Below, one piece after another: positions 24,925 to 33,457 of a stretch of DNA of 64,000 nt. The stretch's first letter is position 1. The number at the start of each line of letters is the position of its first letter. This DNA is from JAIBBD01 sp041390685 (GTDB lineage: Bacteria > Chloroflexota > Dehalococcoidia > UBA2979), in assembly GCA_041390685.1 (NCBI GenBank), contig JAWKPL010000001.1, positions 2,542,001-2,606,000 of the forward strand. Direction: 5' to 3'. Both the position numbers and the translations under genes were made by a program. The notes below the pieces were generated by a model that searched no databases, was not told where the DNA came from, and was given only the letters and a program-made list of their open reading frames with translations.

Positions 24925-25736
24925 CGCCCGACCTGCTCGCCTTCGCCCTCGAGCTCGCCGACCTGGCCGACGGCATCACGATGCGCCACTACCGAGGCGG
25001 CGGCGACGTCTGGCGGAAGGCGGACGGCACCCTCGTGACGCTCGCCGACACCTCCGCCGAGTCCGCCATCCGGGCTCGCATCCTCGAACGCTTCCCCGCC
25101 CACGCCATCGAGGGCGAGGAGGAAGGCCTGAGCCTCCCCCCCATGCCGATGGACGACCCCGCCCAGGCCACCCCGCCCCCCGGCCGCGTGCAGTGGATCG
25201 TCGACCCCATCGACGGCACCCATAACTTCGCCCGCGGCGCGCCCGTCTGGGCCACGCTCATCGCCTGCGAGGTCAACGGCCGCCTCGAGGTCGGCGTCGC
25301 CTCCGCCCCCGCCCTCGGCGCCCGCTGGTGGGCCGCCCGCGGCGAGGGCGCGCACCGCCGCGACGCCCTCACCGGCGTCACCGAGCGCATCCACGTCTCC
25401 ACCCGCGCCCGCATCGAGGACGCCCAGGTCCTCTACGGTTCCTACACCCTCACCACGGCCGCCTGGGGTGGCCGCGCCGACGCCCTCCTGCGCGCCAGCT
25501 GGCGTCAGCGCGGCTTCGGCGACTTCTGGGGCCACTGCCTCGTCGCCGAAGGTGTCGCCGAAGTCATGCTCGAGGGCGAAATCGCCCCCTACGACATCGC
25601 CGCCCTCATGGTCATCGTGGAAGAAGCCGGCGGCCGCATGACCGACATCGAGGGCGTGGCGCGCATCGACGCGGGGCACTGCATCACCACGAACGGCGTG
25701 GTGCATGAGGAAGTGCTGGGGGTGCTGCGGCGTTGA
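24921..25736 (+). CDS. hisN: Inositol-monophosphatase family phosphatase, candidate histidinol-phosphatase HisN
   Basis: A 271-residue Mg-dependent phosphatase. Metal-site motifs are EGEEEG (about 66-71) and WIVDPIDGTHNF (about 92-103), with the C-terminal YDIAALMVIVEEAGG in place of the usual WDxAA. HisN-type enzymes in this family dephosphorylate histidinol phosphate; the local hisB lacks that domain, so this assignment is reasonable but not proven, and inositol phosphatase activity is possible. Its last 210 bp are duplicated at 26471-26671. Confidence 0.8.
   Translation: MTPDLLAFALELADLADGITMRHYRGGGDVWRKADGTLVTLADTSAESAIRARILERFPAHAIEGEEEGLSLPPMPMDDPAQATPPPGRVQWIVDPIDGTHNFARGAPVWATLIACEVNGRLEVGVASAPALGARWWAARGEGAHRRDALTGVTERIHVSTRARIEDAQVLYGSYTLTTAAWGGRADALLRASWRQRGFGDFWGHCLVAEGVAEVMLEGEIAPYDIAALMVIVEEAGGRMTDIEGVARIDAGHCITTNGVVHEEVLGVLRR
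25516..25726. repeat. Left copy of a ~200-bp direct repeat (3' end of the phosphatase gene)
   Basis: About 96% identical to 26471-26671 over the final 175 bp, with six substitutions and a 2-nt insertion in the right copy; the 5' part of the match is patchier. This copy is intact coding sequence. Confidence 0.9.
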
Positions 25737-25768
25737 CGGGCCGACATCGCCCGCCGCCTACTCGCTGA

Positions 25769-26185
25769 CTACACGTGTACGATCCGGGCCGGCAGCCCGA
25801 GCGCCGAGCGCCAGGGCCATCTCCGGTCGGTCGTCAGGATGACGTCCGCGTCCAGCACCACCGCCGTCGCGATCACCAGCGCATCCGGAAGGCGTAGCCG
25901 CGACCCGTGCCGCGCCCTCAGCACGGCCGCCGCCTCCGCGACCGCCTCGTCGAGCGGCACCACACGCACAGGGAAGCGGCCAACGAACGCCCGCACCTGC
26001 TCGACTGCTGCATCGCCACGCCGGCTCGGTCCGACCAGCACCTCCGCATAGGCTGAAGCTGCAAGCGCGAGACTGTCCCCTGCGGCGCTGGCCGCCGCGA
26101 GGGCCTCTCGGGCGGGGGCATGGTGCGTGTCTGCGGCGTCGAGGAACGCGATCAGGACGCCGGCATCGAGGACGATCAGGCCCAT
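25769..26185 (-). CDS. vapC: VapC-type PIN domain ribonuclease toxin
   Basis: A 138-residue PIN domain protein. Acidic active-site residues are visible in VLDAGVLIAFLD (first Asp), SAYAEVLVG (Glu), LRLPDALVIATA (Asp) and ILTTDRRW (Asp), in the canonical order. VapC toxins are Mg-dependent RNases that cut tRNAs or rRNA. It overlaps the upstream antitoxin frame by 10 bases on the same strand, the usual vapBC arrangement. Confidence 0.88.
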   Translation of the reverse strand: MGLIVLDAGVLIAFLDAADTHHAPAREALAAASAAGDSLALAASAYAEVLVGPSRRGDAAVEQVRAFVGRFPVRVVPLDEAVAEAAAVLRARHGSRLRLPDALVIATAVVLDADVILTTDRRWPWRSALGLPARIVHV

Positions 26186-26427
26186 TCGCCCCGCAAGCGC
26201 TCAAGCTCGTCGCGCTCATAGACACCGGTGAGACGGCCGGCAAACTCCGCGATGACATCGGCCTCACGCTGCAGCACCACGCGCCCGGGCCCCTCGACGG
26301 TCGCCACGAGGCGTTCACCGACGTGCAGCCCTGCCTCCTCCATGGCGCGCACGGGGATCGTGACCTGGTGTTTGCGACTGATGCGGGTACGCTGTGTGGC
26401 GCGACCACCATTCTTTACTTCACTCAT
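26176..26427 (-). CDS. vapB: VapB-type AbrB/SpoVT antitoxin
   Basis: An 83-residue protein. RTRISRKHQVTIPVRAMEEAGLHVGERLVATVEGPGRVVL is a swapped-hairpin AbrB DNA-binding fold, and the C-terminal tail (YERDELERLRGEWA) would wrap the VapC toxin. ATG 26427 is used; a longer frame to 26463 is open but crosses a palindrome that is probably the operator. Co-transcribed with vapC and likely autoregulating through that palindrome. Confidence 0.85.
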   Translation of the reverse strand: MSEVKNGGRATQRTRISRKHQVTIPVRAMEEAGLHVGERLVATVEGPGRVVLQREADVIAEFAGRLTGVYERDELERLRGEWA

Positions 26428-26437
26428 GAAAGTAAAG
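26413..26437. promoter_or_regulatory. Palindrome over the vapB start, candidate autoregulatory operator
   Basis: Perfect 8-bp arms CTTTACTT (26413-26420) and AAGTAAAG (26430-26437) with a 9-nt centre that includes the vapB ATG. It is strikingly A+T-rich for this genome, and AbrB-type antitoxins usually bind such sites in their own promoter. Confidence 0.55.
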
Positions 26438-26470
26438 CTACCGTGCTGCCGCCCTCGCCGCAAGCAGCGA

Positions 26471-26679
26471 TCGGCGACATGGTGCTCGCCTCCACGTCGC
26501 CGAAGTCATGCTCGATGGCGAAATCGCCCCCCCTGCGACATCGCCGCTCTCATGGTCATCGTCGAAGAAGCCGGCGGCCGCATGACCGACATCGAGGGCG
26601 TGGCGCGCATCCACGCGGGGCACTGCATCACCACGAACGGCGTGGTGCATGAGGAAGTGCTGGGGGCGCTGGCATAGAC
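26471..26679 (+). pseudogene. Fragment of the phosphatase (hisN-like) gene 3' end
   Basis: A second, truncated copy of the last ~60 codons of the gene at 24921. It lacks the 5' three-quarters of the gene. Two additional C residues at about 26526-26532 shift the frame, and there is no start, so it cannot encode the phosphatase domain. It ends with TAG at 26677-26679, 43 bp before the large NTPase gene. With the left copy it brackets vapBC. Confidence 0.88.
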
Positions 26680-26722
26680 GAGTGCTTGGCGGTCTCGACG
26701 TCGATACCATATCGTTAGCGCC

Positions 26723-29700
26723 ATGACTAATCGTCTCCCAAATGTCGATTTCCGACAGATTCGGCCCTATGGGCAGCCAGCTTCCCGATCGAGCGGGTTC
26801 GAGGAGCTCGCGTCGATCTTGATCGAGCATGGCGCGGTCGACTGGCCTAGCGGCACACGATTTCACCGCTTCGGGAACCCCGATGGCGGCCGTGAGGCGA
26901 AGGCTGTGCTCCCGAATGGGGACGTCTGGGCATGGCAGGCAAAGTACCTATTCGAATTCGATTCGTCTGCGGCCGGACAGGTGACTTCCTCAGTGCGCCG
27001 TGTTCTGGAGAGTGAACCGGACCTGAAGCGCTATTTCGTCGCTATGCCGCTAGACATGCCAGCAGGCGACACGAAAGACCGCACGTCGGCGCACACGCGC
27101 TGGACTGAGAAGGTCTCTGAATGGGAGCAGCTTGCTCGCAAGAACAACCTTAACGTGGAGTTTGTCTTCGTCGGCGCCCATGAGCTCGTCACGACGCTAA
27201 CTGAGGCTGAGCACGCTGGGCGCCTACGGTACTGGTTCGGCCTCGACATCTTGACCCCCGAATGGCAGGAACGTCGCCTTGAGGAGGCCAAAGCAAAGGC
27301 GGGGCGCCGCTATACGCCAAGCCTCCACGTGGAAGTGGAGGCAGTCCGGTCCCTCGATGCGGTCGGCCGCCGCGATGCTTACGTGTCACGATGGCAGGCG
27401 ATCCTCGCCGAATTGAGGGAAGCCCGACGATGGACTTGGCGGCCGCCGAAGGACGCCGCTGACGAGTTTGCCGAGGCACTTCCTAAGTGCGAAGCCGCAC
27501 TCGATGAGGCCGACGTGGCACTTGGACTCATGATTACCGCGGCCCGGTCGACGGAGGATCTTCCTCGGATCGAGAGCCCGCTTAACCTCGCGATGGAAGC
27601 CGTAGGCGAGGCGGAAGAACTCCTTCACCGACACTCGTTGACCAAAGGCGGCTATTTCGTTGGAGATGCTGCCTCCCTGTACTCGCACATACGAGATGCG
27701 ATCGGTGCGCTGTGGCAGGCCAGAGAACTCGCGAACGCCGCGGCGACACACGCGGCACGTGACAAGGTGCTTCTCGTAACAGGACGCGCTGGCGTCGGAA
27801 AGACGCATCTCCTATGCGATGTGGCGACTCGGCGAACTGCTGACGGGTACCCAACTGTTGTCCTTCTCGGGCAGGACTTCGATGGCAGGTCGCTACTCTC
27901 GCAAATCAGCGAACGGACACAACTCGGTGGGACACTGGACGACATCCTGGGTGTGCTCGATGCTGCGGCGGAAGCCTCCAGCTGCACTGCGCTCTTGATC
28001 ATCGACGCGCTAAACGAGAGCGAACGTGCCGAGCGTTGGAGGGATGAATCTCGAGCTCTACTCGCCGCTGCCACCCGATTTTCTCACATAGCAGTAGTGC
28101 TGTCTTGCCGCTTGGAGTTCGTTGAAAAGGTCATTGGTGACCACCGACTGCCAACGGTCGAGCACGTCGGTTTTGCAGAAGCGACCGACGTTGCTGTTCA
28201 ACGATTTACCCGGGAATTTGGGCTGGAGCCACCGACGTTCCCTCTGCTCAACCCGGAGTTCAGCAACCCGCTCTTCCTCAAGCTAACGTGTGAGGCCCTC
28301 TCAACGCTTGGGAGGACTCGCTTTCCCTTTGGTTCAGCCGGCCTCACTACGATATACGAGGTCTTCTTGGAGGCTGTGAACAAGCGGCTTTCCGAACCCC
28401 ATCGCTGCGACTATGACGAGCACAGCGACGCAGTTGGCCAAGCGATACGAGAGATAGCGCTCCTCGGCCCCGGTCCGCTTGATCGAGCTGACGTGCAACG
28501 CATCACCGATAGGATTTTGCCCGGCCATTCGTGGTCTCGATCGCTGATGAACGGGCTGATCTCCGAGGGAGTCCTCCTGGAGATCTACGACAGGCGAATC
28601 GTCTTCGGGTACCAGCGGTTGGGAGACATGACGCGCGCGGGCGCAATCGCCGAGAGGGGTCCAGATGGCGTGCGCGCGTGGCTCCAGCAGCTCGACGACG
28701 ATGTCTGGCGCGAGGCGGGGGTGTTGGCCGCGCTGGCCGTGATCGTGCCGGAGCGCCACGGCCAGGAACTCGTCATCCTCGCCGCAGATGACGAAGGTAG
28801 GGTCTCATACCACATCGTCGACAGCTTTCTCGAGAGCCTGCTCCTTCGCGCCCCGGAGTCGATATCACCACGCGCGGTCGAGATCGTTCAACGGTTGCTG
28901 GATGACGGACACCGCGTAGGCGAGATCTGGGATCGCCTGTTCCGTCTCGCCTGCGTGTCTGGCAATCCACTAAACGCCGAATGGCTTCATGCTCGTCTCG
29001 CTGGCTATGAAGTGGCGGATCGTGACCGGATCTGGTCTGAATGGCTTGTCGACTCAGCGAGTCCCGATGACGAGAGTCCCGTCCGCCGTCTGCTGGAATG
29101 GGCGTGGCCTGCAGACCTCGAAAGTCGCGCCCCAGTCCCCGACGATATCGCTAATCTCGCAACGCTTACGCTTGGCTGGCTTCTGACAACCACTGATCGC
29201 CGCGTGCGAGATCGTGCGACCAAGGCGCTCGTGAGCGTCGGCGAACGAGCGCCGCAGGCCTTCGCCAGCGCCCTCAAGCGATTCCGTGGAACGAGCGACC
29301 CATACATTCTAGAGCGACTGGTGGCAGCTGGATGTGGCGTGGTCTTGAGGAGCAGCGATGCGAGCACTGTGCACGTTATCGCAGACGGCGTGCTGGAACT
29401 CCTTGCGGATGGATGGCCCGTGCACCTGATGACGCGGGACTACGCGCGACGCACCTTTGCCGTCGCACATACCCGCGGCTGGTCTGGCCCGGCATCCCTG
29501 CCACCGTACGGGGCGACTTGGCCGCTTCCGACGACCCCAGCCGACGAGATCGAAGTCCTCGCTGGACCACCGGACTATGCCTACGCGTCGATCTGGCACT
29601 CACTCACCGGCATGGGCGACTTTGGCCGTTATATCCTGCAGTCCGCGCTTCGTAATTTCGAAACGAAGGATGCGGGAGCACTGCAGCGAGAGGCGGCGCA

Positions 29701-30907
29701 AGCGATATTCGATCGGGTGCTCGAGCTTGGCTGGACCCCAGAGCGTTTCGGCGAAATCGATCGGTCGCGACCAGGGGCCTCCAGGTTCAATCGCGTAGTT
29801 GAGCGAGTCGGTAAGAAGTATCAGTGGATCGGCTTCTACGAGGTACTGGGCCGCATCGCTGACCACCACGGCATACAGCCGAGGTGGGGCGACGAAGAAC
29901 GGGGGCCGTACGCGTATCCGGAGCAACTCGTGTGGCGCGACATTGACCCGACCGTACTCGTCCGCAAGCCCGCGCAGTCACCTACGCAGGAGCACCAGTG
30001 GTTTTCGCCGGTCGAGGCGCGTTTTCCGCCGGGCGTCTCTGACGACTACCCGATCGACATGAGCGGTGCCCCCGATCCATTGGACTTGATCGCAGTCTCC
30101 GATCCTGGCACCGCACAGTGGTTAGTCGTGGTCAGCGAGCCCGACTGGAAGCAGCCACTAGCGGTGGAGATCGAGGCACTGCGCGTACCGCGCCGCCAAC
30201 TATGGATGGGCCTTCGCGCGTACCTCGTTCCGCTCGCCGACATGGCTGCACTGCGGGCGTGGGCTGGGGACAAGGACTGGTCGGATGGGTGGATGCCCGC
30301 GCTTCCGAATGTATCCAACGTGCTGCTGGGTGCGCATCCGGACGACCCCGCGTGGGCTGCGGCCGACGGACAGGTCGACGGGTGGCGCGGAAGGGACGGG
30401 CACATACCGCCCGTCGAGCTCATAGAAGTTGCTGCATGGTACGCCGGTACCGGCACCTCGCGGGATTTGTCTGCCGAGGACAAGACACTGGGGTACGTTC
30501 CGAGTAAACGATTGCTCGAGCTAACCGATCTCTCCAGTGGAGTCGATTTCACTTGGAGTGATGCCTTGGGCGTCGCTGTCTGCGATCCCAGCGCGACCTC
30601 AGGTGGCCCAGCGGCCCTCATCATGCGGCGCGATCTCGTGGCGCGACTCGCACACGCTGGACTGACCCTCTTCTGGACGGTGGTCGTTAACAGCGAGCTC
30701 CACCGCAGCGACTACTCAATTCCCGGTGACGACCATCGCTGGGTCAGCGCGACAGCCTCGTACATCCTCACCGGCGACCGGGTGGAGCTGATCGGTGCCA
30801 GAGCCTCCCGACTCCAGGCAGGGGCAGTGCGGGAGCGAGAAGTGAAGTGGTCCCCAAGGGCGATAGAGGACGAGGTCGGGGGCGCCGGCGCGCAGCATCG
30901 GAGATAG
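26723..30907 (+). CDS. Large nuclease-STAND NTPase protein, candidate Avs-like antiphage sensor
   Basis: A 1394-residue protein in three parts. Residues 1-170: a PD-(D/E)xK-like nuclease with Glu in FEELA (28-29), DGGREA (54-59) and WQAKY (71-75). Residues about 340-600: a STAND/AAA-type NTPase with Walker A GRAGVGKTH (354-362), Walker B TALLIIDALNE (422-431) and VVLSCRLEF (458-466). Residues 650-1394: a long C-terminal region, helical then mixed, without a family I recognise. Effector-NTPase-sensor order matches Avs (AVAST) and related antiphage proteins. G+C is visibly lower than in neighbours and codon use is mixed, indicating transfer. Specific family membership is unproven. Confidence 0.72.
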   Translation: MTNRLPNVDFRQIRPYGQPASRSSGFEELASILIEHGAVDWPSGTRFHRFGNPDGGREAKAVLPNGDVWAWQAKYLFEFDSSAAGQVTSSVRRVLESEPDLKRYFVAMPLDMPAGDTKDRTSAHTRWTEKVSEWEQLARKNNLNVEFVFVGAHELVTTLTEAEHAGRLRYWFGLDILTPEWQERRLEEAKAKAGRRYTPSLHVEVEAVRSLDAVGRRDAYVSRWQAILAELREARRWTWRPPKDAADEFAEALPKCEAALDEADVALGLMITAARSTEDLPRIESPLNLAMEAVGEAEELLHRHSLTKGGYFVGDAASLYSHIRDAIGALWQARELANAAATHAARDKVLLVTGRAGVGKTHLLCDVATRRTADGYPTVVLLGQDFDGRSLLSQISERTQLGGTLDDILGVLDAAAEASSCTALLIIDALNESERAERWRDESRALLAAATRFSHIAVVLSCRLEFVEKVIGDHRLPTVEHVGFAEATDVAVQRFTREFGLEPPTFPLLNPEFSNPLFLKLTCEALSTLGRTRFPFGSAGLTTIYEVFLEAVNKRLSEPHRCDYDEHSDAVGQAIREIALLGPGPLDRADVQRITDRILPGHSWSRSLMNGLISEGVLLEIYDRRIVFGYQRLGDMTRAGAIAERGPDGVRAWLQQLDDDVWREAGVLAALAVIVPERHGQELVILAADDEGRVSYHIVDSFLESLLLRAPESISPRAVEIVQRLLDDGHRVGEIWDRLFRLACVSGNPLNAEWLHARLAGYEVADRDRIWSEWLVDSASPDDESPVRRLLEWAWPADLESRAPVPDDIANLATLTLGWLLTTTDRRVRDRATKALVSVGERAPQAFASALKRFRGTSDPYILERLVAAGCGVVLRSSDASTVHVIADGVLELLADGWPVHLMTRDYARRTFAVAHTRGWSGPASLPPYGATWPLPTTPADEIEVLAGPPDYAYASIWHSLTGMGDFGRYILQSALRNFETKDAGALQREAAQAIFDRVLELGWTPERFGEIDRSRPGASRFNRVVERVGKKYQWIGFYEVLGRIADHHGIQPRWGDEERGPYAYPEQLVWRDIDPTVLVRKPAQSPTQEHQWFSPVEARFPPGVSDDYPIDMSGAPDPLDLIAVSDPGTAQWLVVVSEPDWKQPLAVEIEALRVPRRQLWMGLRAYLVPLADMAALRAWAGDKDWSDGWMPALPNVSNVLLGAHPDDPAWAAADGQVDGWRGRDGHIPPVELIEVAAWYAGTGTSRDLSAEDKTLGYVPSKRLLELTDLSSGVDFTWSDALGVAVCDPSATSGGPAALIMRRDLVARLAHAGLTLFWTVVVNSELHRSDYSIPGDDHRWVSATASYILTGDRVELIGARASRLQAGAVREREVKWSPRAIEDEVGGAGAQHRR

Positions 30908-30908
30908 C

Positions 30909-30932
30909 CGGTGGACCCACAATCCACCGTTT
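30909..30932 (+). terminator. Probable terminator of the STAND NTPase gene
   Basis: 7-bp stem CGGTGGA / TCCACCG (30909-30915, 30923-30929), 7-nt loop, then TTT, two bases after the stop codon. Confidence 0.6.
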
Positions 30933-30972
30933 CGACGTGGTCAGAGTCCCGCGTCTGCGCTCGTCCTCCCCC

Positions 30973-31236
30973 CTACCCCGCCACAACCTCCCCCACCTCA
31001 TACCTGAAGTCCTCGATCACCGGGTTCGCCAGCAACTGCTCGCACATCGAGCGGATCGCCGCCTCCGCCGCCCCCGCGTCCGAGGCCTCCAGGGTCACCT
31101 CGATGCGCTTGCCCACGCGCACGGTGCTCACCCCCTCGAAACCCAGCGTGTGCAGGCCGTCGCGCACCGCCAGCCCCTGCGGGTCGTTCACCAGCGGCTT
31201 CAGCATCACATTGATTCGCGCTTGAAAGGTCGGCAC
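30973..31236 (-). CDS. purS: Phosphoribosylformylglycinamidine synthase subunit PurS
   Basis: An 87-residue PurS: VMLKPLVNDPQGLAVRDGLHTLGF and VRVGKRIEVTLEA are the conserved core. PurS bridges PurQ and PurL in the three-subunit FGAM synthase. GTG 31236 is preceded by GAGGAG. purQ and purL, normally the next genes, are absent: instead the oppositely oriented island ends 36 bp beyond its stop codon. Last gene of the minus-strand purine block. Confidence 0.92.
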   Translation of the reverse strand: MPTFQARINVMLKPLVNDPQGLAVRDGLHTLGFEGVSTVRVGKRIEVTLEASDAGAAEAAIRSMCEQLLANPVIEDFRYEVGEVVAG

Positions 31237-31262
31237 GAGGGCTCCTCGCTGTTTGTGTGTCG

Positions 31263-32159
31263 TTAGTCCGGCAGGCTCGCCCCCGTGAGGAGGCGGTACG
31301 CTTCGCGATAGCGCTCGGAGGTCGCCTGCACCACCTCGGACGGCAGGTCCGGCGCCGGCGGCCGCTTCGCCCACCCCGACGCCGTCAGCCAGTCGCGCAG
31401 TGGCTGCTTGTCGAACGACGGCTGGTCGCGCCCCGGCTGGTACTGGTCCACGGGCCAGAACCGTGAGGAGTCCGGCGTCAGCGCCTCGTCGATCAGCGTC
31501 ACTTCGCCGTCCAGCATCCCGAACTCGAACTTCGTGTCCGCGATGATGATCCCGCGCTCCAGCGCCACCTCCGCCGCGTAGCGGTACAGCGCCAGCGACC
31601 GCAGCCGCATCACGTGCGCGCGGTCCGGCCCCACCAGCGCCTCGACGTCCGCATAGCTGATGGGCTCGTCGTGCTCCCCCACGGCGGCCTTCGAGGATGG
31701 CGTGAAGATCGGCTCGAACAGCCGGTCGCTCTGCACCAGCCCCGGCGGCAGCTCCACGCCGCTCACCCGCCCCGTCGCGTGGTAGTCCGCCCACCCCGAC
31801 CCCGCGAGGTAGCCCCGCACCACGCACTCCACGGGCAGCGGCTCCGCCTTCCGCACGACCATCGACCGTCCGAAGAACGACGCGTCCGCGTCCGCCCCCA
31901 GCGCCGAGGCGTTCGACGCCTCGAGCACCGCGACCATGTGGTTTGGCACCACCGCCGCCGTGCGGTCGAACCAGTACGCCGACAGCCGCGTCAGCACCTC
32001 CCCCTTCCGAGGGATGCCCTGCGGCATCACGACGTCGAAGGCCGAGATGCGGTCCGTCGCCACCATCAGCATCCGGTCGCCCGGCAGCTCGTACAGGTCG
32101 CGCACCTTGCCGCGATGCAGCAGCCCCGGCCGCTCCGTCGTCAGCAGCACCTCGCTCAT
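31263..32159 (-). CDS. purC: Phosphoribosylaminoimidazole-succinocarboxamide synthase
   Basis: SAICAR synthetase, 298 residues. The start LHRGKVRDLYELPGDRMLMVATDRISAFD is the family hallmark; PLPVECVVRGYLAGSGW and GIIIADTKFEFG and LIDEALTPDSSRFW complete the ATP and substrate sites. It is the longer, yeast-like or archaeal-like type of about 300 residues. ATG 32159 overlaps the purB stop by 4 bases. Confidence 0.95.
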   Translation of the reverse strand: MSEVLLTTERPGLLHRGKVRDLYELPGDRMLMVATDRISAFDVVMPQGIPRKGEVLTRLSAYWFDRTAAVVPNHMVAVLEASNASALGADADASFFGRSMVVRKAEPLPVECVVRGYLAGSGWADYHATGRVSGVELPPGLVQSDRLFEPIFTPSSKAAVGEHDEPISYADVEALVGPDRAHVMRLRSLALYRYAAEVALERGIIIADTKFEFGMLDGEVTLIDEALTPDSSRFWPVDQYQPGRDQPSFDKQPLRDWLTASGWAKRPPAPDLPSEVVQATSERYREAYRLLTGASLPD

Positions 32160-33457
32160 CGCGGCAGCAGTCCGATGCGCCGGAACGACTCGTCGACGTG
32201 CACGAGGTACGCCCCGTAGTCGAAGACCGCGTCCAGTCGCGCGGCGTCGAGGCGCTCGGTCACCTCGGGGTCCCCCTCGAGCAGCCCGCGCAGCGGCGTC
32301 TGCTGCTCCCACGCCGTCATTGAGTGTCGCTGCACGATCTGGTACGCCGCCTCGCGCGTCAGCCCCGTCTCGATGAGCGCGAGCAGCACCTTCTGCGAGA
32401 ACACGAGCCCCTGCGTCCGCTCGAGGTTCGCGCGCATCCGCGGCGGGTACACCACCAGGCCATCCATGACCCCGGTGAAGATGTGCAGCATGTACGCGAG
32501 CAGCCCGGTCGCGTCGGGGAGGATGATGCGCTCCGCCCCCGAGTGCGAGATGTCCCGCTCGTGCCACAGCGCCACGTTCTCGAGGCCCGTCACCGCGTAC
32601 CCGCGCAGCGTCCGCGCCAGCCCGCACACGCGCTCGCACAGCTCCGGGTTCCGCTTGTGCGGCATCGAGGACGACCCGGTCTGGCCCGCCTCGAACGGCT
32701 CCTCGGCCTCGAGGATCTCCGTGCGCTGGAGCCCTCGAATCTCCGTCGCGAACTTCTCGAGCGAGGCCCCCACGCCCGCGAGCACCGCGAGGAAGTGCGC
32801 GTGTCGGTCGCGCTGGATGATCTGCGTCGTCACTTCCGCCACCGCTAGCCCGAGGTGCGCGCACGCCTGCTCCTCGACGGCCGGGGGCACTGTGGCGTGC
32901 GTTCCCACCGGGCCGGACATCTGCCCCACGGCCACGGTCGCGCGCGCCTGGCGCAGGCGCTCCTCGTGCCGCGCGATCTCTGCCACCCACACCGCGAGCT
33001 TGAGCCCGAACGTCGTCGGTTCGGCGTGCACGCCGTGCGTCCGTCCGACGCAGATCGTGTCTTTGTGCTCCACCGCCCGCCGTCCGACGACCTCGCGCAG
33101 CCGCGCCAATTGCCCGAGCAACAGGTCGGTCGCGGCCACCAGTTGGAGGCTCGTCGCCGTGTCCCACACGTCCGAGGACGTCAGCCCGAGGTGCACCCAC
33201 CTCGATTCCGGCCCCAGCGAGTCCGCCACCGATCGCAGGAACGCGGTCACGTCGTGGTGCGTCTCCGCGATGTAGCGGTCGATGTCGCCGATGTCGATCC
33301 GTGCGTTCGAGGCGATCAGCCGCGCATCCTCGGCGGGTACGACGCCCGCATCCGCCCACGCCTGCACGACCGCGATCTCGACGTCCAGCCAGCGCTGGAA
33401 CTTGAACTCGTCCGCCCAGATCGCCGTCATCTCCGGACGGCTGTATCGAGGAATCAC
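32156..33457 (-). CDS. purB: Adenylosuccinate lyase
   Basis: A 433-residue fumarase/aspartase-superfamily enzyme cutting SAICAR and adenylosuccinate. Diagnostic segments are GLTSSDVWDTATSLQL, GRTHGVHAEPTTFGLK and the signature loop GSSSMPHKRNPELCE (about 258-272). The start PRYSRPEMTAIW is also typical. It overlaps purC (4 bp) and the cupin gene (4 bp). Confidence 0.96.
   Translation of the reverse strand: MIPRYSRPEMTAIWADEFKFQRWLDVEIAVVQAWADAGVVPAEDARLIASNARIDIGDIDRYIAETHHDVTAFLRSVADSLGPESRWVHLGLTSSDVWDTATSLQLVAATDLLLGQLARLREVVGRRAVEHKDTICVGRTHGVHAEPTTFGLKLAVWVAEIARHEERLRQARATVAVGQMSGPVGTHATVPPAVEEQACAHLGLAVAEVTTQIIQRDRHAHFLAVLAGVGASLEKFATEIRGLQRTEILEAEEPFEAGQTGSSSMPHKRNPELCERVCGLARTLRGYAVTGLENVALWHERDISHSGAERIILPDATGLLAYMLHIFTGVMDGLVVYPPRMRANLERTQGLVFSQKVLLALIETGLTREAAYQIVQRHSMTAWEQQTPLRGLLEGDPEVTERLDAARLDAVFDYGAYLVHVDESFRRIGLLPR

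Noticed and set aside
26471..26679. Attachment site (attL/attR) of an integrative element
   Set aside because: The repeat is much longer than typical att cores and no integrase or recombinase gene lies between the copies, so only the neutral term direct repeat is used.
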